A stretch of 64,000 bases of DNA from Phanerochaete sordida (taxonomy: Eukaryota; Basidiomycota; Agaricomycetes; Polyporales; Phanerochaetaceae), in assembly GCA_019973155.2 (NCBI GenBank), contig BPQB01000053.1, positions 1-64,000 on the forward strand, in the 5' to 3' direction. Position 1 is the stretch's first letter. Each line of letters opens with the position of its first letter. Below, one piece after another: positions 20,890-32,481 of the stretch. Below the pieces are notes generated by a model that ran no database searches, had not been told where the DNA came from, and worked only from the letters and a program-made list of their open reading frames with translations. Position numbers and translations under genes: made by a program.

Positions 20890-22546
20890 ATGCACGCTTG
20901 CCTCCAAACCTTAGATATTCAATATCTTATCTTCTCACGTTGCGAGGAAGATGGCTCCCTCAAGACGCTTGCCGCCCTTGCACAGGCATGCTCGCAGTTC
21001 TACGGCCCTGCCATGGATGCGCTTTGGTACTACGTCGACGGCTTTGCACCGATGCTCCACAGCATGCCCTCACACCTGTTTGCTGTGCGGCATCGTCCAT
21101 GTATCTGGTCCGAGTACGTCCACCAGAAGGAGCTCGTAAGCACTTCTATCTGTCAATGTGTTCGCCTGCCTTCGACGCTTGCATCTGCAGTACTTTGCCA
21201 AAGAGCCCACCCCGGAAGAGTGGGATATCTTCTTCACACACGCTCACCGCATCAAAGACTTCACCATCAGCTTGACGGAGCCGCGCATCAATGGCACGGC
21301 TACGCATTGCAAGTCCATGTTGCGGACTATACTGAAGCAGCTGTCCACCCGCCAGTCAAGTCGTCCCGATCTTCCCGTATTTCCCAATCTACTCGCCCTC
21401 AGATGCCGATGGCGCCCTTCCTTCGATCTCATAACAGATAGCACTCCGCGGCTCTTCAATCCTCTGCTACGAGCGGTATCAGTTACGAGAGATGGTCCCC
21501 AAGGACCCGACGAAGCTGAAGCATACAGTCGATTTCTCACCGCCATGAAGATAGGTTACAACAAGATAGAATCCCTCGATATCTACTCCGGCTTCAGCAC
21601 CAAGGACGTCTGCAGCAGTAAATCTCCGGAGCTTTCGAAGTTCATTACCAATCTACCGACTCTTCGGTCGTTCTACAGCAACGTCCTGATCGACCCCGCG
21701 GCTGTGCGGCACCTCTCGCTGTCTCGAAATCTTACAACCCTTAGCTGCCGCATTCCTGAACTGCAAACCACCCACTGCCCCATTAGCACTCTGGAGTGCC
21801 TCCGCGACATCAATATCTGCGCTCCAAACCTCGACAGCTGTACGTCTTTCCTCAAAGCCATCCAGGCGCCCTCCCTTCAGTCCCTCGAGCTCCAATGCAA
21901 CGCACCCTGCACCTCCTCTACCGTCCATGCCTGCCTCGAGGCTGTCTCTGCGTTCCCGCGTTTGCGCTGCCTCCGGCTCTGGGCGGACCGCGTCGCATAC
22001 GCCTTCTACCAGCCCAAGCCCTGCGCGATCAGCGCGCACACACTCGCGCTGCTCTACGGCCTGCGCGAGCTGGAGGAGCTGCACGTCGAAGAACACATCG
22101 AGCTCGACCTGTGCGACGACGACGTGCTCGAGCTGGCGCGGGCATGGCCCGCAATGGGAAAGCTCGTCTTCATGGCGTGCGCCGGCGCGGGCGAACACGA
22201 TGGGTACCCGCGCCTGACGCCGCGCGCGCTCGCGCACGTCGCGAAGCACTGCCCGCGCATCCACCAGCTCGGCCTGCCGTTCGACGCAGCAGAGTGCGGC
22301 GAGGCGCTCCGAGACGGGCTCGACGCTGGCGACCGCGGAGAGTGCCTCCGCACGCTCGACGTGCACCCGCCGTTCTCCTATGTGGACGAGCCGAGGGAGG
22401 TCGCGGTGTTCCTGCATCGACTGTTCCCGGGCTTGCAGGCTGTGCGGTTCACGAACACGGACGCTGCTGTGAGCCACGGCTGGCTGCATGTAGCCGCGCT
22501 GCTGCGTGCCCATACCCACGCGGACTGGGAGGACCATCTTGTGTGA
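20890..22546 (+). CDS. F-box-like / leucine-rich-repeat-type protein
   Basis: Two exons: 20890-21135 and 21191-22546, giving 533 residues. The N-terminus has a degenerate F-box pattern (LDIQYLIFSRCEEDGSLKTL, then ALAQACSQFYGPAMDALWYY), as in the large Agaricomycete F-box family. The remainder is a series of irregular leucine-rich units such as LPTLRSFYSNVLIDPAAVRH, LQSLELQCNAPC, FPRLRCLRLWADRV, LRELEELHVEEHIELDL and CLRTLDVHPPF. By family it would act as an SCF ubiquitin-ligase adaptor. No substrate can be guessed, and the F-box is weak enough that Skp1 binding is not certain. It converges on the next gene, 157 nt away. Confidence 0.78.
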
Positions 22547-22703
22547 CATCGTCGCAATCGGGAGTCATTGTAAACGACCGTCCTTAAATCCTCCAGCAAT
22601 AGATAGCGATACATACAAGGGCCTAGTTATACAACATTACGAAGTTCGGGAAACCCTGGGTATACCAATCAGAGCGGCAGGGGTGTCTTGATGATTATAG
22701 ACC

Positions 22704-25700
22704 CTAGCTGCTGTTGCTGCTGTACGAGCTAATATAGTTGGGTAGTACGAACTGAGTCGGTTCTGTACAAGAATCCCATGAGCTTTGAGCATCCATCAGG
22801 AGCCGTGGAGACACTCACTGGAAGGGACGGGGCCGGAAGACGTGAATGACGTGCCATTCAGGGTGGTGGTCCCCGAAAACAGCGAGGACGACATGTTTGA
22901 CACATTTGACGCGTTCGACATGCTCGAAAGCGAGCTAGGCGGAACAGGCGTCGAGATAACCGTCGGCTGAGGGCGTGCAACGGCGGTGCCTGCAGCTCGT
23001 TCTCCGTCAGCGCACCACGACCGCCGCGCGCTGCGAGAAACGCACCTTGCTCGTACGGGCACAGCTCGACGACGAAGTCGCCGCGGCGCGTGAACACGGG
23101 GTTCACGAACGCGAACTTGGTCACGCCGAACGACGCGTACGCCCACGGGCCCTCGAGCACGTCGCGCAGGCGCGGGAGGAGCCCGTCGAGCGCGCTCAGC
23201 TTGTCCGGCAGGCGGCTCTTGTGCAGCGCCTCGACGTTGAACGGGAACGCCGCGGACGCGCGGTCGTCGCCCTCGACCTCCGCGGGCTGCAGCTGCGTCG
23301 TCATCGACACGTGCAGGCCGTCCGTCTGCGAGGCGATGACGATCGTCGCGGACCACGTCGAGACGGTCCGCTTGCTGGGGAGGCGCTGTCAGTACGTAAA
23401 TGGGCACTGCAGTGGGGGATGCTCGCCTCCAGCGCTGGCTGTACGCGTGCCCGGATATCTCGACAGTGGACTTGCCCTTCAGTTCGATCTCCAGCTGACG
23501 ACCAGGTCGGTAGTCGGTCGGGATCCACAGGCGGTTCTCGGTATGACCTGTGACTGTGGTTAGTATGTCGGGCGGGGCAGGTCAGAGCGGAGCTTACAGC
23601 CGAGGGAGTACTCGCCGATACCCTCGATGCGCGTAGTCGCATCGTTCTCATGGGCCCAGTCGTCCCGGTGCTCCCAAACGTACTCCAGGTAGCGCGACGA
23701 CGAGGTGGCGACCTCCTTCCAGAGGCAGCGCACGCCGCGCTTGCCGAGCAGCTCGTTCTCGTACCACGTCGTGAGGTCGCAGCTCCAGCTGCCGTTCACG
23801 AGGCCGGCGAACTTGGGCAGGACGGTCGTGCGCGCGTTGAAGTCCTCGAGCGCGTGCAGCAGCCGCTGCTCGAGGAAGCTCTCCTTCGAGAAGCACACGA
23901 TGCCCGCCGTGTCGCGCGGCCCGCTCGTCGGCAGCCAGCCGAGCGACCAGCGGCCGACGAACGGCGGGAGCGCGCGCTTCGTGCACACGCCGTAGATGGC
24001 GATGACGGGCGTGTCGGTGATGAGGTGCGAACCCGTGACGTAGTGCTCGATGGTGACTGCGTCCTTCGTGAGCACCTTGAACGCGATGTCCTTCAGGGCA
24101 AAGGGATCCGCGACATCGTCGATGTACGTGGGGATTGTCTTCAGGATGCCACAGCCGCTGCGGCCCACTTCAGCGAGGTAGCTGCTGATAAGCGACTTTA
24201 TGGTCATCAAACGCTTCTCGCCTTCGCGCCCTGCCCCGAGATTGTAGGCGTCGGAGAGGTCGCCGATGTACTTCGCATCTGCATGATTCTTTCAGTGTTG
24301 GGCGCCCAAGAAAAGCAGCGGACGTACTAGCCAAGTTCAAGACCAAGTGCTTGACGAGAACGCGCTGGTTGGGTTTGACTTGAGATGCCACCGTAGTGTT
24401 CAGCTGCTTCGCGACTACTTCGTCCACGTCAAGCGTTTCTAGGAGCTGCAGATCGACCTCGAAGGCCAGAGTGACATGTTCAAAGTGGTATGCCTTCACA
24501 AGGTCGGTTGTCACCACGGCGTTGCCCCAGAGCTTGGACTTCCAGAACTCCTTCAGATTGTCCACAACAGGGCTGAGTTCTGTTTGCAGGCTGCGCAGGG
24601 AGATCAGCACATACATCCGCCCAGAACGGGCTGAGAGCTCACATTCGCGGGCCCGACTCGGCGTGCACGATATCCACGAAGACGACGACCTTGCCGTTGG
24701 ACAGGATGCGGACGGTGAGCGGGTTAAAGTCGGCCTTGAACGAGTCTTTGCTCCACGTGGAGAGCAGGTGGCTCGTGCCGAGCGCCTCCCGGCGCGTGCG
24801 CAGGATGCGGTTCACCGAGTCCTCCGTGAGCGCGAGGACCTGGTCCGCGCCGGAGAGCGCGAGGTCGCGCACGCGCTCGATCCAGATGAGCGCCTGGCCG
24901 TGCCGGCGGAACGAGTAGTACTCGCCGACGTGCTCGACGCGCTTCCAGAAGCCGCTGCCCGCGATCACGTCGGGGTGCTTGTCGATGACGAGCCGGTAGA
25001 TGATGTTGTACGAGTACGCGAGCAGGATGTCGAGGTAGTCCACGGTGAGGAACTTGACCAGCAGGTTGTAGTACTCCAGGATCTTGGGCTCGGACGCGGG
25101 TGGCGGTGTCGAGAACGCGCTGGCGTAACGGGCAGCTGAAACGTCTGTCAGTATGGTCCAAAGAGCGATCCGTAATGACTCACTAGAGAAATCTAGCTCG
25201 AGGACTCCAACGTTGCTGTCATACTCCATCACGTTGACGACGAACGCGACAGTCCAGCCATGCTGAATGGTGACGGGGGCACTTCTATGCGGGTGTAATG
25301 TGAGAAGTCATGAAGCTGGGACATCGAAAGTAGCTCACCGCTCGAAGTCAGTCGTCTGGAACATGGCAACGTCCTGCACATCAAGGAAGAGGATGACCTC
25401 GTGCGGACAGAGCGGCTTGATTTTCGGCGCGCCAAAGCGAATGTACGAGTAGCAATCGACGGCGTAGTGCGTGAGCCAGTTGCTGCTGAGCTCGGCGACG
25501 GACGCGACGAGGTAGTCGTTCTTCTCGCGCGCGAGCTTCTTCGCGCCGGCCCACTGCGTCTCGAGGAAGCTGTTGATGACCTTGGTCGTGACGCCGAAGA
25601 TCGCGACGTCCTTGCAGAACTCGTCCGGGTCGACGTGGTCGCGCAGGAGCGCGTAGTCCGTGTACCCGATCTTCTCGTGCGCGGCGAAGTCGGGCAGGTC

Positions 25701-26534
25701 GAACAGCACGTGGTTGCCCGACAGCGTCAGGAAGGCGAGGTACCCGCGCAGGTAGAAGGCGAGCGCCTCCGCGAAGTCGAGGCCCCAGCTGTCTGCAGCG
25801 TCCAGCTTCACGAATACCGCCTCTGCGAAGGGTCAGCCGACAAGATGTGAAATAGGTGTGGTGTCCGACCTTCGAACTTGAGCGCAACCATCCTGATCAA
25901 GTGTGTTGCAGTGTCGTTGCCTATTTTCGTGTCGTGTCCCTTGACGTTGGTCCGTTCGAAGGGCACTCTGAAATGGGCCTTGAGCTCGGGTAGCTGCTTG
26001 ACGAGCCTGGAAAAACGTCAGCATCCGCGCATGTTCGACGCATGAAAACTAGTCTCACTGGTTCGTTCCCAAACCATTGACCTTTTTGGCATCGTAGTCT
26101 ACACGGAGATGGCCAGACTTCAAGGTGAGGGACAAGACGGCCTCGTGGTTGCAAATAAACTTGAGCTCGGGCTGGCCGAATGTAGCGTAGAAATGGGCAT
26201 CGCTGCGGGCGATATTTAGGCCGGCATGGCTCTCCGGGATGTACTGGTACTCGTAGAGGGCCCGGGTGTATGCGCTCTTCGTGCCCGCATTTGGACTGGG
26301 GTCCGTATTGCCGTGGACCTCGTCGGCGGCACAGTCGTGGGCGTTTTTCCAGAGTATGGCGAGCTGCGAGTTGATGTATGAGGCAGACATGGGGGCAGCG
26401 TTGCCCTGGAAGCACATTCTGGCGGGACCCGTCGGGGCGCAGTAGGGCGGGATGTGGAACGGGGAGAGATCGAGCCAGGGCACTAGAGGTTTTGTATCAT
26501 CGGTGGGGGTAGCTTGCCGCCAGTAGTCCGGCAT
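22704..26534 (-). CDS. Large protein of unknown family, 1104 residues
   Basis: Eleven exons on the minus strand: 26534-26059, 26006-25870, 25822-25339, 25284-25184, 25135-24643, 24590-24328, 24278-23598, 23547-23427, 23374-23046, 22989-22819, 22762-22704. All joints keep frame. I recognise no domain, signal peptide or membrane helix. Two segments resemble each other: residues ~116-144 (FGQPELKFICNHEAVLSLTL) and ~330-358 (FGAPKIKPLCPHEVILFLDV), a shared FG-x-P-x2-K-x2-C-x-HE pattern pointing to an internal duplication. The C-terminus is Ser/Thr-rich and ends in KPTQFVLPNYISSYSS. Intron 8 (23426-23375) needs a GC donor (GCGAGC) or a 74-nt GT alternative. The start is the first ATG of the open frame; an extra 5' exon cannot be excluded. 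Confidence 0.8.
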
Positions 26535-27701
26535 ACGAAGACAGCAGCTCAGCCCACGGTATCATAGGAGCGGTCGCGGAGCTTCCATGCCTCGGCAAAT
26601 GACACGAATATCACTTTGTGCACTCCGCACGCCCGCACGAGTTTCACCGCGTTGGGCAGTCCCTTGATCTTCACCTTCGGAGATCCTGCAAGGGTGAGAA
26701 CGCCCAGTCCAAATAGTGCGATAGCGAGAACGTCCTGGCAGTACTGGGGAGCAATGTAAGCGCTGGAATGGTAGGTGGGCAACGATGACCTTATGCACAT
26801 GGTTTGGATTTGCCGTCCTGTGGGTCTATGTTTGGTTCCAACGAGCTTTGTCGCTATGCATTAGGCGTATGTCTTACTAGCATTTGGATTTAACTTCTGC
26901 TCCTTGCCAATTTGGCTCCAGTACTTACTCTTGCCAACGTCGGACGTGGATCAGCCTTTCCCTTAAAAGCTGCTGTACGTATAAGTAACAAAACCTCTTT
27001 TAAAAACCGGCGTTACAAACTCACCGAGTGATCACAGGGTTCAGAGACCCTTCGAAAGCAAACCCAAGGTGACGTCGTGAGAAAGGTCCACGGGTAAAGC
27101 ATCACGAGAAGCCGTCGGAGCCTGGGCAGACCGCTGGCTTCATGCGGACCAGAAGTCAATCTTAACCACTCCACGTTACGGTCACGGCAGTCGGTCGGCA
27201 AGAGGTGGGTTCCTGTGGGAACTCTGCCATGCGAGCGCCCTAGTTGCCTCATACACCTCGCGGTAGGCGCGACACCTCGGATGAACAGCAAAAATATTGC
27301 TGCTGACTCATGATCGTGCGCATTACTTCACGGCTCTGGGCTCATGAATTTGTATGCAGACTATAGTAGATATTTTAATAATATTAAACAAAAAGTCCAC
27401 AAGAATATTTACCGTCCACGCAGGCTTTGTTTACGACGGATGGTTGACCGCGGGATAATGTGGCGGTTCGGGTGAAAAGGGCGGTCCGGGCCGGGACGCG
27501 CAGTTACCGGTTGTGGATATGACGGCTTTGTGGCGTTCTTCAGGTATCCGGGGGGCGCATGATGTAGCTGGGGCTGCGCCCTCTGGCACCGCGACCTCCT
27601 CCGTGCTCGTCTCGCTGCTCGCATCGCTTGCTCGCTCGCTCGACATGGCCTCCCCGTCCACAGAACGCTGAATACTACCGCATAGACCTCCTGTCGAAAA
27701 C
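26535..27701. other. Intergenic region with AT-rich stretch
   Basis: A minus-strand open frame at 26549-26800 (83 residues, containing KVKIKGLPNAVKLVRACG) lies just upstream of the preceding gene. It has no in-frame splice to it that I can find, so it may be a broken 5' piece or chance. About 26800-27420 is AT-rich, ending in a TTTAATAATATTAAAC-like run near 27380. No transposon ends are visible. Confidence 0.4.
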
Positions 27702-30700
27702 ATGTCTCGCCGACCTTCGCTGCACAACCCGTTCCCCCCAGCGGCTGCTCCGGAAATCTACTCAGACTCGCGCCTGCACGGTCCTCAAGGTCCTGTGCGT
27801 CATGTACGCGTCGCATCTGCAGCAAGTCCAGGAGGCGGCGCCATATCAAGAAGCGAGGACGGAACGAGATGCGTGGTAGCTGGGCGAGAGTGTAAGACTT
27901 TCTCTACTCGGGCAAGGCCCATCACTAACGTTCATCTGCAGCTCTCCGCATTCTGCGTATATGCGAGCCAAACACGCCTGTCAATCCTGACCACAAGTAC
28001 GCTGTAGGGCCTGGTGGCTATAGAATTGACGCGTCCCGAAACCTTTGGAGCGGTAGTGGGTTGAAGATAGACAGTGTCAGTACAGATGTGGTATGGGCTC
28101 ACGGAGGTGCGTCCACCCTTTACTGTCTTCGCCGTATCACTGTTGACGTATAGTAGTATTCAACAATAAGATTGTTACGAGCGCGCGTAATGGAGAAATA
28201 ATCATGTGGGACCTACAAAAATCTGGTCTTTCAAAATACGGTGAGCGTCGCTGAAGTCGTGAGTCTCGTACGCCATCTGTTGTCCATGAGATGCCTTTAT
28301 GCTCCCTCGCGCATGACCTCTATTTGCACGGTCACATGGGCTGTGTCTTACGGTGCCCTTCCCAGAACGCCGCACACGCCAACACGTCCGCTCTATCCAC
28401 TCGCTCGCCTATTCGCCTATCCTGCAGTACTACTGTATAACTGGCTCAGCTGATGGCGACCTCCGGGTGTGGGTGCGCCGCATTCAGAAGTTTGCGCGTG
28501 CATACTCTGAAGCGCGCTACAGGACCTCCGCGACCTGTCCGACTCTATCATGAAAATCCACCATCCCGCTAGCGTGCGCTCTGTGGTGTTTTCTCCGGTG
28601 CACTGGCAGCCGCGCCATGCGATCACTGGTTTGGACAACGGAAACATCTACCGGTACGTTCGGCTCACGCGAACATGATATCAGTATGTCGCTTACGCTT
28701 TGTGTCTTCCAGCTGGGACCTCAACATGGGCCAACGCGGGCAGCTCGACCGTATTGCCCTCGCGCACAACGGGCCGATCCTGGCGCTAGACTGGATGCTC
28801 CCCTCGACGTACTCCGCGACCGCCAGCCACCGCACCACGGGCTCGTCGGGCTCCACACAGGGCGGCGGCAACTGGTACGCGGGCGTCGGCTCGGGGCTCT
28901 TCGACGACCTCGGCGCGAACCCGGCGCCGGAGGGCGACCCGCAGGGCAACGGCTGGCTCGCGAGCGGCGGGCTCGACCGCACCGTGAAGGTCTGGGACAT
29001 CGCGGTGCCGAGCGGGGGCACGCACATCCCGCGGCGGCCCGCATACACCCTGCACACGGCGTGCCCCGTGCGCCGCGTCGCGTGGCGGCCCGGCTGCGAG
29101 TGCGAGCTCGCCGTCGCGTCGTACCTCGAGGGCTCCGCGAACAACCAGCCGAACCCCGCGCTCGACCTCAGCGCGGGCGGCCCCGCCGCGAGCCCGCGCA
29201 TCGGCAGCGCCGTGCCGCCCGTCCTCGCCGGCACGGACGATAACAAGGCGCTGTACAGCCGCATGGGCGACCCCGTCGAGGTCTGGGACGTCCGCCGCGG
29301 GTACATCGCGAAGTGGAGCGTGCGCGGTTCGGCTGTTGAGGGCGGTGTCACCGGTAGGTGCCCTGCTGGATGTGTCCAGCATTTTTATGGGCTTACCCGA
29401 ACGATAGATATCGTTTTTGCCGATTCGAACACCCTTTGGGCGGAACACTTCTCTGGCACGTTCTCGCAGCTTGATATGCGCACGTCGGTCAAGACTCTGG
29501 ACGCTGTCCCGCGCGCGTCGCTGTCGTGGGACGTCTCAGGCTCTCTGACATTCGTCGCCGACCGGCCAAAACGATGGGAGGCACCCTACGATGATATGTA
29601 AGCTTTTAGGTCTGAGACATGCTTGCTCATCGTCGCTGATATTCGGGTTGTAGCAACCCTGACAAACGGATGTCGTCCAAACGGAAGGCGAAGGCGCTTG
29701 GTGACAAGCCCTATGTGCCCGCAACGCAAGTTGTCGGCATGATGACGGGGCACGAGCTCGACTCCGATGCAGCTATATTCGTGCGCTTGGCCCAAGGGTA
29801 CAGACATAGTGGTGACGACAGGTCGGTCGTATGCACCCACAATGCCGAAGTGAGCGAGCTGCGTTCAGTCTTCGTCGCCCCTGACGGTGCTCAATTATAA
29901 TAGGTCGCGCTGGAAGCGGGAAAACCTGACGCAGCACAGACCTGGCTTCTGCTTGCGTCTTTGCTCACAGATATCGTGCCAGCCGAGCTACCTACGCCGA
30001 CCTCCCACATTTCTCCTCTCCCTCTACCCCTTCCGCACGTTAGCCCGAGACTCCCTCACTCAACCTCGGCGCCAGCAGCCATCCCCACAGTCGGCCAGCT
30101 TGCGCCCGAACATCCGCCTCGAGCATTCTCTGCAGATCATTCGAGTCTATATCTCGGCGAAGATTCAAGACTTCCGACGCCATCCTCTTCACGGCATAGT
30201 ACAAAGTCAAGGACGTACAGCTCGTCGACACACTCCATTGCAAGCGTTGACAAGGGATACCTTACGCCGCTACGGACTACCCCAGTCTCTTCGACCACAC
30301 CATCACCCCATCGTCCTACTACCCCGTTACCTACGATACCATCTTCTGTCTCAAACTCAACTATCTCGCGACGGCCATCCGCTACTGGGACCAGTAGCTA
30401 CATACAACCGAGCATACGACCAAGACTTGGCTCCTCCTACCGGCGCCCATCGCTCACAGCGCAGAGCTTCCAGCCTGGAAGCAGCATCGCGGATCTCGAT
30501 CTGCGCAGCAGCCATTCCAGTCTCAAGTATATCGGGGAGGGTGTGCTGGAAGATACCGACTCTGAGGATGGTGGTGACGTGGGAGAACCCGAAGACAGGC
30601 CCGACGACGGTCCCAGCGATACTGAAGCGTCGCGCCCGCGTGAAGGCGAGGGCGAGGACAGGTCTGGAGTATCAAGGAAGTCGTCCCACCTCAAAGGGTC

Positions 30701-32368
30701 GTCCTACTGGCGAGAGCGAAGTGCGAGCGTGCAGCCGTCCCCCCTCTCCAGGGTCGCAGGCCAGAACGACTGGACCGAGGACGAGCGCGACGAAGAGGAC
30801 TCTCCGTCACCGGCGTCTACGGACAACAGCGATCCGTCCTCGGACGAGCTCGATGCCACGCTGTCGTACCCGCGGCACTCGCGGCACAGGAGCAGCACGA
30901 GCCGGTCGCGGCGGAGCACGCGCACGAAGGACCGCAGCCGGAGCTCGACGGTCGCGTCGCTGACGGTGTCGACCTCGCCCGCACTGACGCCCGCCCGCGC
31001 GAAGCTCCTCAAGCAGGAGTCGCGCAGCAGCATCCGCACGGTCACCGCCACGCCGACGCCGACGTCTGCGCACGCGCCGGACAGCGCGCACCCGTCCGCC
31101 GGCGGTGGCAGCGCGCAGCGCGACGGCATCCGGCGGGTGTCCGGCTCGAGCAAGTACCCCGCGTCGATCACGTCGGCTGTCCTCCGCCAGGACGCGGGCC
31201 GGCCTGCCTCTGCGCTCTCGAGCAACCGCCGGTCCGGCGTGTTCTACGACGAGGATGTGTTTTCTGGCGATCGGGAGCAGGGAGGCAGCCGGATGGCGCA
31301 GTCGCTCAGTCATGCGCGGATGGATCACGAGTACAAGGAGGCGATACAGCGCTCCGAGGCGCGGTTGCGGGAGGTCGGCTGGACCGCGCTGAAGGAGACG
31401 TTGGAAACCCTGGCGGACGAGGTATGCCCCCCGCAATTGCAAATCCGGAGTATTGAAAGTTCATCTGCCCCTCAGGGTGATGTGCAAATGTGCGCTATGC
31501 TCGCGCTCATTGTGCCGGGAGAGCTCAAGATTGGGCCCAAACGTGCATTGCGGTTCATTGAGTGCTACGTTGGTCAGTGATCATTTCCGTCTCGGGCAAA
31601 TTGTATGCTAAAGACGTAAGTAGAGCTGCTTATGAGGCTGCGGCTGCACAGCGTCGCTGCATACATCCGGAAGCATGCAGAGGCGGAAGATTTACGTAAT
31701 CGGACGGCGGTGCGCACCCGTCCCACACCCATGAATAACGTTCCATAACTTAGGGACATGCAGGTCGAGACAACGATTCATAGCGTCTGCAGAAAATGCG
31801 GCAAGAACCTCCTCGGAGCGCGCCCTATGAGGCCAGATTGGGACGGCACGCCGATAGGGAGCTTTGCATACTGCAAGTCATGTCGCAGCCCCGTCACCAC
31901 CTGTTCCATATGGCGAGTATCTCTGCCCGCCGCGCTTCCCACCATAACCCGTGCTCAACCTTCGCCTACTGCAGCCGGCTGCCCGTGCGGGCTCTTCTCT
32001 TCGCCTGTGCTGTGTGCATGCACGGCGGACACCAGGCCTGCTACCAGCAGTACTACCTCAACCGCCCGCTTATCCAGATGACCAGCGCCCCTACGGCCGG
32101 GTCCAATCCGTCGAGCCAGTCTGACTCGCCGGCAACAGATGCGCCCCGGCTTCGCCGCGCGGCGTCCAAGACAGGCGACGGAGAAGGATCGGACGACGGC
32201 GCTGGTAGTGCTAGGGACGGTGAGGAGGGCAGCCTGGCGATCCGGTTCCCGGACGGTGTGGAAAGTAAGCCTATGCTCTCGGGCCATCCCTGCGCTGCTG
32301 GCTGTGGACACTATTGTTGGGCGACCAATGAGCCCCTGCTACCAGATAATACCGAAAGCGAGACATAA
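27702..32368 (+). CDS. SEA2: SEA2/WDR24 (Rtc1), SEACAT/GATOR2 complex subunit
   Basis: Thirteen exons: 27702-27891, 27942-28106, 28154-28240, 28366-28472, 28523-28653, 28713-29353, 29408-29597, 29654-29849, 29904-31421, 31476-31572, 31621-31709, 31764-31912, 31975-32368, giving 1317 residues. The first ~480 residues are WD40 repeats (IVTSARNGEIIMWDL, YCITGSADGDLRVWDL, GLDNGNIYRWDL, LASGGLDRTVKVWDI, DPVEVWDVRRGYIAKWSV). A long Ser/Pro/Thr-rich disordered linker follows. Conserved helices (RLRLHSVAAYIRKHAE) and a C-terminal zinc/RING-like module (CRKCG, CKSC, CSICRLPVRALLFACAVC, HGGHQACY, CAAGCGHYCWA) finish it. In yeast and animals this subunit relays amino acid status to TORC1 at the vacuole. 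Intron 12 (31913-31974) is a GC-AG intron; the joint restores CSICRLP. Confidence 0.93.
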
Positions 32369-32481
32369 TACACATCTTGCGTCTATTCGCGTTGCTCGAA
32401 AAATAGTGCGACTGACAGATGAATCGAGGGAGAACGGTTTACAGACGAACAGTGACCGGTGCTACGACATAGGCACACTGA

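Noticed and set aside
26800..27430. AT-rich stretch considered as a transposon remnant or RIP-like region
   Set aside because: No terminal repeats, target-site duplication or coding remnant could be seen.
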